DNA of 64,000 nucleotides from positions 8,990,001 through 9,054,000 of the forward strand of contig OZ020489.1 of NCBI GenBank assembly GCA_963971405.1. Reading direction: 5' to 3'. This document shows, piece after piece, positions 1 to 11,084 of this stretch. The stretch comes from Psococerastis gibbosa (taxonomy: Eukaryota; Arthropoda; Insecta; Psocodea; Psocidae). A program made the translations under genes and the position numbers. Within the stretch, counting starts at the first letter, position 1, and each line of letters opens with the position of its first letter. The notes under the pieces are model-generated. The model was not told the origin of the DNA and did no database searches. It saw only the letters and a program-made list of their open reading frames with translations.

Positions 1-105
1 CCTGCTTTACATGCCCTCTGAAGCATGGCTAGAAAATGTAACTAGTGTAGGACTCGAGCCAACAACCTTTCGGGTGAAAGTCAGAGTCCGTACCACTTGT
101 CTGCA
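1..105 (-). mobile_element. SINE-A fragment at the window edge
   Basis: Reverse-strand copy of the commonest short repeat here. The CCTGCTTTACATGCCCTC block and the tRNA-like head (B-box complement GGACTCGAGCC, then CTTTCGGGTGAAAGTCAGAG) can be read. The 3' half lies outside the window. The full copy is at 54172-54395. Confidence 0.75.
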
Positions 106-660
106 GCCAATAGCATGAGACCACAAACTACACATTAAAATGTAGAAGACCATTTCTTCTAAGGTATGAGACCGCATTGATGGCTGTACGATTAATATCC
201 CATATGAAAAATTAATTATGCATATAAAACAACAACAACAACAACAACAAAAATTCAGAAGGGTGTTCTATAATGTCTCGTAATTGCGCGAGAGGAGGAA
301 AAAAAATTCAGGAACACCTTATACCTATTCTTTATTTATTTCTCTACATCCGTAATAAAGAAACTGATACGCTAGGTAGAACAATAAGTTGGCGAGCTTT
401 TATTTAGCAAAGTTTTAAAGAAAGGAAAAAAATTCAGCTAAGGTGCACAAATAACAGAGAATCCATAACTTTTCCGGAAAACTTTTCGTTCTTTATCTTC
501 GCAACGTCAAATTGTCTTTGCCTGCTTTTATCTAATTTTCCAAATGTTCCCCAATTTTATTTAAATGTTGATTTTCATTTCTGTCTTATTTTTTAATTGG
601 GAAAAGCTTTTGAAACTCGAAATGTAATAGTTTGCGAAACGGGAAATAGAGACACGGACG
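106..660. other. No recognisable gene; simple repeat only
   Basis: AT-rich sequence with a (CAA)n microsatellite around 229-250. I see no coding signal or known repeat in the rest. Confidence 0.5.
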
Positions 661-661
661 G

Positions 662-832
662 GAATCATAGACATACACAGGGGGGGGGGGGGCAGGGGGC
701 GGCAGCTGTCCCCAGATTTAGTAAAACTATAGTAAGTTAATTTATTACGCTCTTATTTAATCGATACTACATATTATGTTTCTTCTATTTTGACCCCCAA
801 CTACCGCCCCCCCCCCCAAATGGGCTCGGAAA
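662..832. repeat. Poly-G/poly-C bounded short repeat (GGACGGAT family)
   Basis: A run of G near 680 and a run of C near 808 bracket an AT-rich core (GATTTAGTAAA, AATCGATACTACATATTATG). The same core recurs at 17975-18125 and 31206-31358. The best copy, at 31.2 kb, has inverted ends GGACGGATAC and GGATCCGTCC, which suggests a small non-autonomous DNA element. Confidence 0.55.
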
Positions 833-892
833 TTCTAGGGTAATTCGAATAAGATGCATGAAATACAAGAGACTTTACACCAAGGGTTCCCA

Positions 893-993
893 ACCGGTGG
901 GCCGGAGGTCCGGTAAGTGTGGGACTCGATCCAACAACTTGCCGGGTGAACTTTGGAGTCTGTACCACTACTCTACATGTCCTGACAAGTTTA
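893..993 (-). mobile_element. SINE-A tRNA-like head fragment
   Basis: Only the tRNA-related head is present (GTGGGACTCGATCCAACAAC, CCGGGTGAAC, TACCACTACTCTACATGTCC). The body and tail are missing. Confidence 0.6.
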
Positions 994-1575
994 TTATATT
1001 TTCTTTGTGGAAATAAATAAATTGTAAATGTTGTCAGTGTACGATACAACGGTAAGCGTTAGTAGGCTAGATGTGGCTGTGACTTGGCAAGATGTACATT
1101 AGGCAACGAGGTAACTCAAGGTGGGCAACACTAAAAGATAAAGGCAAGAAACAGGGTCCAATTTAAAACAAAAAGATCAGGGCGGCAAAAAGCGACAAGA
1201 TCTTTGGCGGTCACTTACTTTGGCCACCCTCTCCCCCTCAGTGACTGGTGTACCCCAACGGAGTATTTTCAAATAACCACAAGTCCAGTTTTATAGTTTG
1301 CTTTTCTCTCTATTTTTTCTATCCGCTCCAATAAAAAAGAAAATTCACACTATAGCCAGCTATAGTAGTAGTTTAGTGTAGTAGGCTACTAGTACTGGGC
1401 TATGTGTAGAAACTTTAAATAAGCTGCTACTGTAGGTCACGTTTTTTTCAGGCGGTTGCGGGAGCGGGTCTGGCGTAAAATATACATAGGATAAGCTTGT
1501 GATGAGGGATATATTTATTATTTATTATATATAATTCATTATATATATATATTATAATTTATTAATATTTTTTAA
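994..1575. other. No recognisable gene
   Basis: Unassigned sequence, strongly AT-rich from 1505. A short block at about 1451-1475 (GGCGGTTGCGGGAGCGGGTC) recurs at 22671-22695, so it is part of an unidentified dispersed repeat. Confidence 0.4.
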
Positions 1576-1885
1576 TTACAACACCAAAAATTTAAAATTC
1601 CCCATGATATTGCACAGTCCTTTACAACTTCCACAGACCAAATTTTTATAGCTTGCGTAGTTAATTAAATAAAATTTAATCCGAATATTTATATGTACAT
1701 GTATATTAGAATTTGGTTTAAATATTAATAATAAATAAATAATAAAAATATACAATACAGTATACAGGGTATTTATAAAAAATATTAAAAAAATAAAAGA
1801 TAATAAATAATAAATAAAAATAAAAATATTGATAATAATAATCCGATTAATCCGGGGGTGACCAATACCTACGTTCCACATCCTC
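1576..1885. repeat. Diverged copy of the TTAA-flanked palindromic element
   Basis: Shares blocks with the element at 1890-2267 (CAACTTCCACAGACCAAATTT, GTTAATTAAATAAA). It ends at the same TTAA (1886-1889) in a back-to-back arrangement: CATCCTC, then TTAA, then GAGGATATG. Its left boundary is not clear. Confidence 0.45.
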
Positions 1886-1889
1886 TTAA

Positions 1890-2267
1890 GAGGATATGAA
1901 AATTGGCACCCCAAAATTAAATACTTTTCATTTTTTATTTAATTAACTCAGCAAGTTATTAAAAATTTGACTCATCTCAGTTGTAGAAGACTACTTCGTG
2001 CATCATATAATCCGGTATTTTCACTTTTCGCTTTTGTAGTTCTTCCAAAAATCCCAGAATACGCCAAATTTAAGTCCGTTCTGGTATTTATGAAAGAACT
2101 AAGGTACCAAAAATTTAATATTTCCTATTATATGATGCATGAAGGAGTCATCTACAACTTGCATGAGCCAAATCTTTAATGACTTGCATTGTTAATTAAA
2201 TAAAAAAATAAAAAGTCAATAAAAAAAACAAATTTTGGGGTGTTCATTTTCTACGTAGCATGTCCTC
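1890..2267. mobile_element. TTAA-flanked imperfect palindromic MITE, copy 1
   Basis: The 378-bp element starts GAGGATATG and ends CATGTCCTC, with TTAA directly on both sides (1886-1889 and 2268-2271). The two halves are imperfect inverted repeats of each other (AATTGGCACCCCAAAATT against AATTTTGGGGTGTTCATT; TTGTAGAAGAC against GTCATCTACAA). TTAA duplications are typical of piggyBac-type elements, but these ends do not start with CCC, so the superfamily is left open. A 70-residue open frame inside it is incidental. Confidence 0.7.
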
Positions 2268-2271
2268 TTAA

Positions 2272-2530
2272 GGAACAGAAGAGAAAATAATATTTCAGTG
2301 AGAGGAAATCTGGGCAACATTTTCTTGTAAGAAGTTTTGGGACTGCGGGTTTAAGGTGTCGCTCTGAATATTACGCAAGTTCACTAATTAATTACGGTTA
2401 ACACTCCCCGATTAGTTTAGTTTGCTTTTAAGAGGAGCCATCTCGCTTTTTATAAATTTAGAAAAGATCAACTATACTTACTGTGAATAAAAAATAGCTC
2501 AGCCCTAAAATATATAGGCTATTTTTATAG
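2272..2530. other. No recognisable feature
   Basis: Short AT-rich spacer. Contains one more TTAAGAGGA motif near 2430 without a partner end. Confidence 0.35.
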
Positions 2531-2690
2531 CGACTTCGGTGGTGACGTGCTTGCACCACTTGTGCAAGTCTTTACACGCCATGCGATCGGAGACGTGTCG
2601 TAACTCAACACGGGTACTAACCTACAGAGGCGACTGAAGCGGTCAATGGGATACATTCATTAAATTATTTGTATGCAATTAACCTTTTTA
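2531..2690 (+). mobile_element. SINE-B-like short interspersed repeat
   Basis: Begins near CGACTTCGGTGG and runs through GTCTTTACACGCCATGCGAT, GGAGACGTGTCGTAACTCAA and CATTCATTAAATT, ending in an A-rich tail. Better copies have a pol III A-box-like TGGCCAGGTGG, but no clear B box is visible. It could therefore be a decayed tRNA-derived SINE or another short repeat. Related copies: 3478-3600, 5759-5925, 5930-6113, 6628-6795 and 58320-58452. Confidence 0.55.
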
Positions 2691-3477
2691 AAAAATAAAA
2701 TAAAATAAAAATTAAATTAGCGTGCGTGTATCGGCGTACACAGGTAAGAAGTGAAACTTCCTTATGACATCATTTTTCGAAAAATGATCTACTACAATAT
2801 ATTTACAACTTTACAGAAATTGGTTAAGTAAAGCTAAATTAGATAAATTTTAAGCAAAAGGCTTTTATTATTATAAACATGTATACAAATAATTCAATTA
2901 TTTTACCTTATTGTTGCTAAGATTATATTATAGCATTTCATTCATTATATTGGTTGTCTGTAAGTCGGTTGTAAAGTCGGTTTACAGACGATAGTTTAAC
3001 GTGACAACGCCTAAATTACTAAATTTCACTTACATAATATATGGCTGGAAAGAGAAATAAATGTGGAAAAGCCCTTAAGTAGTTTGATTTTTTTTAATAG
3101 CGGCCAAAAGAGGCCTATTTTTGTTGAAAATCGTGCGCACCACCTGACGTTTCACACCTCCAAAGCCAAACCCCTTGCTTGATCACCACAAGTATAGCAT
3201 GGCCTGAAAGAGGAAGAATAGGTGAAGACATGGGTATAATTTAAATTAGGATAGACCTTCTATATCTGCCTATAAAATTGCTTTAAACCCGCCCATGCAA
3301 TTCAAATGGGATTGCTGGAAATGAATTTTTTCGCGTCATTTTTTAGAAATTTTGTGTCCCACTAGTGTTTAAGGTGTGAAAGGGTGAATTTGAAAATCAG
3401 AATGCGCGTAACAAGATGGCGCGTCACGAGGATTTTCTCCCTACGTCGATAAAGAAGTTTCACTTCAAAAATATCTT
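2691..3477. other. No recognisable gene
   Basis: AT-rich intergenic-looking sequence. Nothing matches the repeat families in this window. Confidence 0.4.
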
Positions 3478-3600
3478 GCGATCGGAGACGTGTCGTAATT
3501 CGACACAAGTGCCTAATCGGTTACTTAGTGAGGTGATTGAAGAGGTTGATCGGATACAACCATTAAATTGTTTGTATGCGATAAACCAAAAAAGAAAAGA
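3478..3600 (+). mobile_element. SINE-B partial copy
   Basis: Shares GCGATCGGAGACGTGTCGTA and the ATTAAATTGTTTGTATGCGA tail with the other SINE-B copies. The first ~60 bp are missing. It lies about 50 bp before the satellite block. Confidence 0.55.
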
Positions 3601-3649
3601 AAAAAGTGCTGAACGCCTGTAGTAGGACTCGTTTTAGAAGCATTAAAAA

Positions 3650-5397
3650 AACAGACATTAAAATCAAGTGGAAAAGGTTGGACCTGTTAAAAAAAAAGTA
3701 AAACAAAAAACAATTAACTGTAAGAAATAGATAGCCAGGAGTTGTAAGTTGTATTAGGTTTTGCTTAGTTCATTTTTCAACATTGCCAACGCTCTATCTT
3801 AAATTAAGAAACCTGAGACCGAAGCAGAGTTATTACTGGTGTAATTCAACCATTTGAGGATTTTTATACACAAATTAAAATCAAGTAGAAACGGTTGGAC
3901 CTGTTATAAAAAAAAGTAAAACAAAAAACAATTAACTGAAAGAAATAGATAGCCAGCAGTTGTGAGTTGTATTAGGTTTTGCTTACTTCATTTTTCAACA
4001 TTGTCAACGCTCTATCTTATATTAAGAAACCTGAGACCGAAGCAGAGTCATTACTGGAGTAATTCAACTATTTGAGAATTTCTATACACACATTAAAATT
4101 AAGTAGAAAAGGTTTGACCTGTTTTTCAAAAAAAAGTAAAACAAAAACAATTAACTGAAAGAAATAGATAGCCAGGAGTTGTAAGTTGTATTAGGTTTTG
4201 CTTAGTTCATTTTTCAACATTGCCAACGCTTTATCTTAAATTAAGAAACCTGAGACCGAAGCAGAGTTATTACTGGTGTAATTCAACCATTTGAGGATTT
4301 TTATACACAAATTAAAATCAAGTAGAAACGGTTGGACCTGTTTAAAAAAAAAGATAGGGTAAAACGAAAAACAATTAACTGAAAGAAATAGATAGCCAGG
4401 AGTTGTATTAGGTTCTGCTCAGTTAATTTTTCAACATTGTCAACGTTCTATCTTATATTAAGAAACCTGAGACCGAAGTAGAGTTATTACTGGAGTAATT
4501 CAACTATTTGTGGATTTTTATACACACATTAAAATAAAGTAGAAAAGGTTTGACTTGACCTGTTTAAAAAAAAGATAGGGTAAAACGAAAAACAACTAAC
4601 TGAAAGAAATAGATAGCCAGCAGTTGTATTAGGTTCTGCTCAGTTAATTTTTCAACACTGTCAACGTTCTATCTTATATTAAGAAACCTGAGACCGAAGC
4701 AGAGTTATTACTGGAGTAATTCAACTATTTGAGGATTTTTATACACACATTAAAATAAAGTAGAAAAGGTTTGACCTGTTATAAAAAAAAAGTAAAACAA
4801 AAAACAATTAACTGAAACAAATAGATAGCCAGCAGTTGTGAGTTGTATTAGGTTTTGCTTACTTCATTTTTCAACATTGTCAACGCTCTATCTTATATTA
4901 AGAAACCTGAGACCGAAGCAGAGTCATTACTGGAGTAATTCAACTATTTGAGAATTTCTATACACACATTAAAATTAAGTAGAAAAGGTTTGACCTGTTT
5001 TTAAAAAAAAAAGTAAAACAAAAACAATTAACTGAAAGAAATAGATAGCCAGGAGTTGTAAGTTGTATTAGGTTTTGCTTAGTTCATTTGTCAACATTGT
5101 CAACGCTCTATCTTAAATTAAGAAACCTGACACCGAAGCAGAGTCATTACTGGAGTAATTCAACTGTTTGAGAATTTCTATACACACATTAAAATTAAGT
5201 AGAAAAGGTTTGACCTGTTTTTTTAAAAAAAAAAGTAAAACAAAAACAATTAACTGAAAGAAATAGATAGCCAGCAGTTGTAAGTTGTATTAGGTTCTGC
5301 TTAGTTCATTTTTCAACATTGTCAACGCTCTATCTTAAATTAAGAAACCTGAGACCGAAGCAGAGTTATTATTGGAGTAATTCAAGGATTTGAGGTA
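3650..5397. repeat. Satellite block: eight units of ~219 bp
   Basis: The landmark AAGAAACCTGAGACCGAAGC (one unit has ACACC) starts at 3806, 4024, 4243, 4460, 4681, 4900, 5120 and 5342, giving periods of 217-222 bp. Units differ by substitutions and poly-A length. Units 4 and 5 share private variants (GATAGGGTAAAACG, GGTTCTGCTCAGTTAA), and GTAGAAACGGTTGG marks two other units, so exchange has homogenised them unevenly. No coding frame crosses the units. A SINE-B copy lies just before the block and another ~360 bp after it. Confidence 0.95.
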
Positions 5398-5758
5398 CAG
5401 TAGCTGAAGAAAGCAGGTCACTAATGAGGGTCTTGATGATAATAATGATATTTTTATTCTAATGAAACCTCTCGGCTGTTCTTCTTTTGTTTCCTCCGGC
5501 TTATGGCTGTTAAGTTAAAATATTCTAGAATTAATTTTTAAGAACAAACAGAGCTCATCAGTGGAACGCCATCGTGCTTCAAGAGTTATTATTCTTTTTG
5601 CTTTCCTATTCGTACGTTATTATAAGGACTTTAAGTGAATAAAAACTACAAATGACTAATAATCTCTTTTTTAACAGATTTTAATAATAGATAAACGAAC
5701 TTTTAGTACCGGTAAGTAATTAATTAAAAATTAAAAATAGAGATTTATGTAGGCTATT
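5398..5758. other. No recognisable feature
   Basis: Spacer between the satellite and the next SINE-B copies. I see nothing assignable. Confidence 0.4.
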
Positions 5759-5925
5759 TATCGACTTCGATGGCCAGGTGGTAACGTGCTTGCACTTGTG
5801 CGAGTCTTTACACGCCATGCGATTGGAGACGTGTCGTAACTCAACACGGGTAATAACCTACAGAGGCGACTGAAGAGGTCAATCGGATACATTCATTAAA
5901 TTGCTTGTATGCGATTAATCTTTAA
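5759..5925 (+). mobile_element. SINE-B, near-complete copy
   Basis: Best plus-strand copy. CGACTTCGATGGCCAGGTGG carries an A-box-like TGGCCAGGTGG. The ACACGCCATGCGATTGGAGA and GGCGACTGAAGAGGTCAATC blocks follow, and it ends ATGCGATTAATC plus poly-A. It is followed head-on by an inverted copy. Confidence 0.6.
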
Positions 5926-5929
5926 AAAA

Positions 5930-6113
5930 AAAATGTTTAAAAAAAGTTTAAATCGCGTACAAACAATTTAATGAATGTATCCGATTAACCTCTTCAATCG
6001 CCTCACTAAGTCCCCTAATAGGTACTTGTGTCGAGTTAAGACACGTCTCCGACCGCATAGCGTGTAGATACAGGCACAAGTACAAGCACACTACCACCTA
6101 GCCACCGAAGCCC
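5930..6113 (-). mobile_element. SINE-B, inverted partner
   Basis: Reverse-complement copy (CAATTTAATGAATGTATCCG, GACACGTCTCCGACCGCATA). Its 3' tail abuts the tail of the copy at 5759-5925, so the two together form an inverted repeat of about 350 bp. Confidence 0.6.
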
Positions 6114-6171
6114 TTAATTCCATTGTTTTGGCCACAAACGAGAGAAACTTTTTTGACAGAAGGCTACTTAT

Positions 6172-6402
6172 TTAAATAAATAAATAAATAAATAAGGACT
6201 TTTTATTGTTTCTGTTACTAAGCGAACCTAGTGGAGTTAGGGCTATAAGCCCTCTCTTACACTCAACTAGGAAAGCCCAGGACCACCTGCTTTACATGCC
6301 CTCCGAAGCATGGCCAGAAAATGTAGCCAGTGTGGGACTCGAACCAACGACCTTTCGGGTGAAAGTCAGAGTCCGTACCACTACGCTACATGTCTCGACT
6401 TT
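6172..6402 (-). mobile_element. SINE-A, near-complete copy
   Basis: On this strand the (AAAT)n-related tail comes first, followed by GGACTTTTTATTG, CTAAGCGAACCTAGTGGAGT, the CACTCAACTAGGAAAGCCC body, and the tRNA-like head with B-box complement GGGACTCGAACC. Two 80-residue open frames across it are repeat artefacts. Confidence 0.8.
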
Positions 6403-6627
6403 AATGTTTATTTACGTTTTCGCGAGACCTCTCAGCTCAATACAGCTTCAAGACAAGATACCACCATAAAGAAGGTCGAATTTTTAAATTATTTACATAC
6501 GCACAATGCAAGCCATGTTATTATTATTAAGCTTTATACAAGTATTTTTGTGTTTTAGTGATTTCAAACAGGGAAAAATATTTGCAGCCTAAATTTAGAC
6601 CTTTGTTTTTTTTATTTATTTTTAAAA

Positions 6628-6795
6628 AGGTTAATCGTGTACAAACAATTTTTTAATGAATGTAACCGATTGACCTCTTCTTTCATCTCTATGTAGGTTA
6701 GTACCAGTGTTGAGTTACGACACGTCTCCGATCGCATGGCGTGTAGATTCGCACAAATACAAGCACGCTACCACCTTGCCATCGAAGTCGATGGG
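6628..6795 (-). mobile_element. SINE-B copy
   Basis: Reverse copy with CGTGTACAAACAATTT, GACACGTCTCCGATCGCATG and CTACCACCTTGCCATCGAAG. Confidence 0.6.
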
Positions 6796-6936
6796 GAATA
6801 ATTTGCCTTGGATGATTTCATGGAATATTTTGGGAGTTAAATCCGCCAAAATTAAGTTAGTCTATAATACCTAGAATAAATATCCCCATGATGGGTATAA
6901 TTTTTATAAACCTACATACATCCGTCGAATAAAGAA

Positions 6937-7088
6937 CCAGTAGAATCTGGGCATCTTCAGTGGCGACCGCAGATGTTGACGAAACGTTTGGAAGTTCACT
7001 TTCATTTCGACCACGGCCCATCAGCCCGGATACTACTGGTTCTTCATTCGTCTCCGGCCGTGAAACCCTTTGCAGTTACATTATCCGT
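6937..7088. repeat. GAACCAGTAGAATC repeat, short form
   Basis: AAGAACCAGTAGAATC at the left and ACTACTGGTTCTTCATT at the right are inverted. Between them lies GATGTTGACGAAACGTTTGG. The right end runs on through TCCGGCCGTGAAAC to CAGTTACATT, as the 60659-61129 copy does in reverse. Most of the internal region of that longer copy is missing. Confidence 0.6.
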
Positions 7089-7524
7089 TGAGTAGTTTGT
7101 CCCCGAATCGATGCACACACAGACAGTTATTTCGTAAAAACCACTTTTTACGGTTCCGATCCTGACACCTAAACACGTGTAAATCCACTGAAATCACGAA
7201 ATCGAAATCACAAAGATTTCCTTATACCTACTAACTGATAAACATGGGTCATGACAGCTATAAAGTCAGTACATAATTATTAACAGTGCAATAGTTCTCA
7301 ATTTCACGACAAGGAATGAAAATATTACGTTGGTATAATAAGAAATTCAACACCACAAAATAAATCCAAACCGTCTCTCAGGAATCAAATTACCATCACG
7401 CCGGTAGATTTATTTGATTCCATGATTATGTTGGCACAACTGATGAAATTGTTGTCACTGACTACTTATTTTCCTATGCATTTATTGAATTTCAAGCATA
7501 TATTTCTTGTATTGTAGTGATTCT
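7089..7524. other. No recognisable gene
   Basis: Around 7100-7230 there is faint similarity to the right end of the GTCCGAG repeat (GTAGTTTGTCCCCGAATCGA, ACAGTTATTTCGTAAAAACC, ATCCACTGAAATC, ACAAAGATTTCCTTATA). It is probably a very old copy in plus orientation. The rest is unassigned. Confidence 0.4.
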
Positions 7525-7527
7525 TTA

Positions 7528-7941
7528 GGCGGCTTTGTCAGATTTTCTTCAATATTGATAATGTCATTGACGGAAATATCAACAATGTTGCAATTATCTT
7601 TTTACACCTCATTCCACTTGTCATCAATAATTGACCGTTTTTGTTTTCAATTTTTTCCAATTTTGTAAGTTTGCCCGCCATCTTTCTTTTAATTTCATAA
7701 TCTACAAGAAATTCTTTGATTTAAATAATGAAATAATTCGTTCGTTCTCAAGAAATTAATTACAATTATATTTCATCATCATTGTTTAATTTTAGTTTGT
7801 TATTGTTTGCAAAGCGTGATTTAACTCTTTGATCATTGGTCAATTTTAACATAAGGAAGTTAAAATGGACAATGACATAGAGTAAAACAAAAATCGCATT
7901 GATGCGTAAATGACGGAATATTGACAAGTGGAATATCCGGC
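7528..7941. mobile_element. GGCG-type MITE with TTA duplication
   Basis: A 414-bp element between TTA at 7525-7527 and TTA at 7942-7944. The left end is GGCGGCTTTGTC and the right end GACAAGTGGAATATCCGGC. Its first ~165 bp are the reverse complement of 47425-47581. The 3-bp TWA duplication and G-rich ends resemble PIF/Harbinger-derived MITEs. A 90-residue reverse frame at 7766-8038 is not a gene. Confidence 0.6.
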
Positions 7942-7944
7942 TTA

Positions 7945-8490
7945 GCAACAAAGAGTCACCCCAGGACTTCCATCTTGTTTGATCTTCGTTAGCACTCTTC
8001 AATCCCAAAAAGTGGTAATTTTGGAACGCCCACTGCATTCAGTGGCTGAGCGTGGGATTATTGCGAGAGTAATGCTTGCAAATATATAGTTAAGTTTTAC
8101 AAAAAGAAAGCACACATTATTTTATATAGCACTTTCTATCTTCTTAAAAAGTAAACATTTGAAACCAAAAAAGAAAACATTTGAATTCTAACGTGACGAG
8201 ATTCTTAATTTTCTTAGAATGCGTTGATAACTGCTCATAAAATCTTATTTGCTCGTGGCCTCTTAAAGATTTCAACGAAGCTCTTAATACATTCTGAGGA
8301 TTTGTTGTTGAGTGTAATGCGGTATTGCACGCCTTACATACACTGACTGTATTCCTTTCTGTTCTGTATGAAAACAGAAACTGCCAATATCCGTGTAAAG
8401 GACTTTTAGGAGTATCTAAAAGATATTATGTATCCCCAACTGATAGTGATAGTGAATAACTCCAGTAAAGTTTCAATTTAGTGCCTGTAG
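7945..8490. other. No recognisable gene
   Basis: Unassigned AT-rich sequence on both strands. Confidence 0.35.
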
Positions 8491-8643
8491 GACGTGGTTG
8501 GCCACTGTCCAGCCCTGTGGCGCGCGCGGTTGGACTGTTTTGGGGCTGCCTACATCGACCAGTTCGATCTGATTGACTTACCGTTGAAGGACATGGTTGT
8601 CTTTACTAACAAGGTAAAGCTGCTGTTTTACGACAGTTATTAA
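8491..8643 (+). pseudogene. LINE 3' remnant: C-terminal CPAL segment
   Basis: An open frame of 50 codons ends in TAA and reads GHCPALWRARLDCFG, then LIDLPLKDMVVFTNK near its end. The H-C-P-A-L...R...FG pattern followed by an LPL segment is characteristic of the zinc-finger-like C-terminus after RNase H in I/Jockey/R1-type LINEs (family knowledge). Nothing upstream continues the frame, so it is a 5'-truncated remnant. An AAG/GTAAAG that looks like a splice donor at its end was considered, but the frame runs through it to a stop. Confidence 0.5.
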
Positions 8644-8784
8644 TTATTGGCAATGGTCATAATATGAATGATTGGGGTACACTGATGTGATCCCAATAAT
8701 TATGCTGTTCAAAGGGTCCCCAGACCTACAGTATGTCAGCTCAACACTCTAAATAATAATAATAATAGTCCCATTAGGGAGACG

Positions 8785-8850
8785 ACGCCCCAGTTATAGG
8801 TGTAGATCGTGGGTTCAAATCCCGCCAAGCCCAGTTTTTCTATATCCTCT
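8785..8850 (+). mobile_element. SINE-C fragment (tRNA-like B box)
   Basis: GTGGGTTCAAATCCCGCCAAGCCCAG, with a decayed B box, is followed by TTTTTCTATATCCTCTAATT. This matches the 3' part of the copy at 10078-10160. Confidence 0.5.
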
Positions 8851-10077
8851 AATTCCTGTAGGGGGACTACGAAAATACGAAATAATTAGTACCGTATGTA
8901 ATTCAATAACTTCTCTATTAATTATCTCAACCCTTTTTGTTTTATTCCAATTATTGTATTGTTTAATAGTACAGTATTGATGTAGATAACCCCATTCGTT
9001 CTGTGACCTAGTTTTCCTCGAACACCACAAAGGGAACGGCAATCAGTTTAATCCAAATTAAAATTTGTTTTAGCTCACAAACAATAAAACAAAACCATAA
9101 CAGCTTGAAGCGCAATTGGAATGACAATGACAATGGAATGCACCATCTATGCAATGCACGTCTTGTTAATAAATATACTCCCTAATTGAGGACGTATCTC
9201 GGCGGGGGAGGGAAGGGGGGTAAAAGGACCGGATGTGGCATTGTTAGCTTATGAAGCATCCGCCATTTCTCCAGAAACGTCATAACTGCGTGCCGGAATG
9301 GACGGATAAAGCATCGTTCACTTTGTAGTCATTCATTAGTAGAGTCCCCCCCCCACTGCTCGGAGTGAGAGGGGAGAGAAAAGGGGTGGGGTATAGTACG
9401 TGTATACCTCCTGGTGGGGGTGGGGGGTTGCGGCCTACAATTAGGTCATGGTATTTAGTGAAATCCCTTGCAATGGGTTAGAAGCTTAGTTTGTATTATA
9501 ATTTATACGGGATGTCAGCACTTTTAAATGAGTTTTCGAGTAGGGTTAACGCAATCTGATGATTGACAGTTAGCCTATCAGTTTTGAAGTGGAACTTCTT
9601 ATGGGGGAATTTTTACATATACTAATACAGATGCATTTTAAGCCTGTGGTGTGGGGGAAGTTTCAACAAAATGGGGACACCGTCACCTACAACACAAGTC
9701 AAAGGGGTTCCAAGAACTTTGCTGGGGGAATTATATTATTATAGTATTATATATTATGGTATATTTATATATATACCATAATACTGCAACACAATATATA
9801 AAGCATTTTTTCCTTTATCCTTTATAACATAAAGTAAGCTCTCAGCAGACCTGTTTGATTGAATAGTTGTGGAGCTGTCCTAACTTGTCTAGCAATACGA
9901 ATCTTGTCAATAAGAGCATGTCAGTAGAGGATATGCCTAAGAGGGGGTGCAGTGCACTTAGTAGGTACCCCGCACACCTTAGGTTAGGGGGAGGGGGGGG
10001 GGGGGGCAACAATATCTGTAGAAATGTTAAAAATGTTTTTAAAAAAATACACGAATTATTATTATGATTATCCTTGT
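8851..10077. other. No recognisable gene; several G-rich runs
   Basis: No feature matches the window's repeat families. G- or C-rich runs occur at about 9200, 9345, 9412 and 9988. An AT-rich inverted stretch lies near 9740-9785 (ATATTATGGTATAT and ATATACCATAATA). Confidence 0.4.
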
Positions 10078-10160
10078 CGGGGCTTGTGGTCCTGCGGTTA
10101 GGCGTAGGTCGTGGGTTCGAATCCCGCCAAGTCCAGTTTTTTTATATCTTCTAATTTCGG
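10078..10160 (+). mobile_element. SINE-C (tRNA-derived, short)
   Basis: TTGTGGTCCTGCGGTTAGGC resembles a pol III A box and GTGGGTTCGAATCC is a textbook B box. CGCCAAGTCCAG plus a T-rich tail follows. The A-to-B spacing is too short for a full cloverleaf, so this is a SINE or tRNA remnant and not a tRNA gene. Confidence 0.55.
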
Positions 10161-11080
10161 TTACATATCACTATTGGCAAATAACTAAAGAACATTTCGT
10201 CAAAGGGATTTTCAACAACATAACGATCGATATTTGACTTTTTACACCTTTAACGCTTCTGACTGTCCGTTAATCCATTAAATTATATACACGAAGAAAC
10301 ATCATGGATCAAATCTAAATTATTATTTCTACCCAAAGACATCATGCGGCAGAACAATTTTTAAAAAAATAACTTTCATAAACTTCATTTCGATTTTCCA
10401 GTTCGAATAAATAATAAGTGGGCTGATATTTAAAGTGCAGGAGTTCTAAAAGAGAGAGAGGGAACGTTCATTTACAAGCCTGAAATTAAATCCTGCAAGC
10501 TTTTAATGTGGCTGAGTGGCGCTTAAAAGCCCGTGGATTTAGTCTGGCGGGAGGGACTTTTCCCCGCTTTTTTTTACCCATTTTCCTTGCTGGCCCTTTT
10601 AATTGCACCGTACTACACAGCAACTTCAATCCCGAAAGCGGAAAGTAAAGGGTTGGTTTACTCATTCGAGGGGGAAGAGTACAGCAGAAGTCACAACTTT
10701 TCGATTTTGTTGGGAAGCCACTAGCAAAAGGGAAATCAAAATTAGTAAATTTCTAAATATGACTGGCATTTTTTTATATATATATTTTTTTTAATTTGCT
10801 TTCTTCGTATCCTACAAGGTAATATCGTACTAAAATATGTTAGATACGCTTTATGGTGATAAGCGGATTCGGCATTAAAAACTCCAACAAATTTTTTTTT
10901 TTATTGATTTAAGCTACTACAAAAATACCACATCAAAAAGGTTTGTTTGTTTCGAACGCCTGCTTTCAGCATTTCTGCTTTAAGCAACCCTGTCAGCCTG
11001 ACGGGGGGAGTGAGTCTGTTTGTTGACTTGAGGCACCTTAAGGGCAGACTCTTTCACCTCGAGGGAAGGGGAGTTGGCTG
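10161..11080. other. No recognisable gene
   Basis: Unassigned. The 63-codon frames at 10533-10794 overlap one another in different frames and show no family motif. Confidence 0.4.
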
Positions 11081-11084
11081 ACAG

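Noticed and set aside
3650-5397. CRISPR-like array
   Set aside because: Units of 219 bp with no short-repeat/unique-spacer alternation, in a eukaryotic genome. It is a satellite.
8491-8616. Exon with an AAG/GTAAAG donor
   Set aside because: The frame passes through the donor to a normal stop and matches a LINE C-terminal pattern better.
10078-10160. Possible tRNA gene
   Set aside because: Good B box but no cloverleaf spacing or closing acceptor stem. Same tail as 8785-8850, so it is a SINE.
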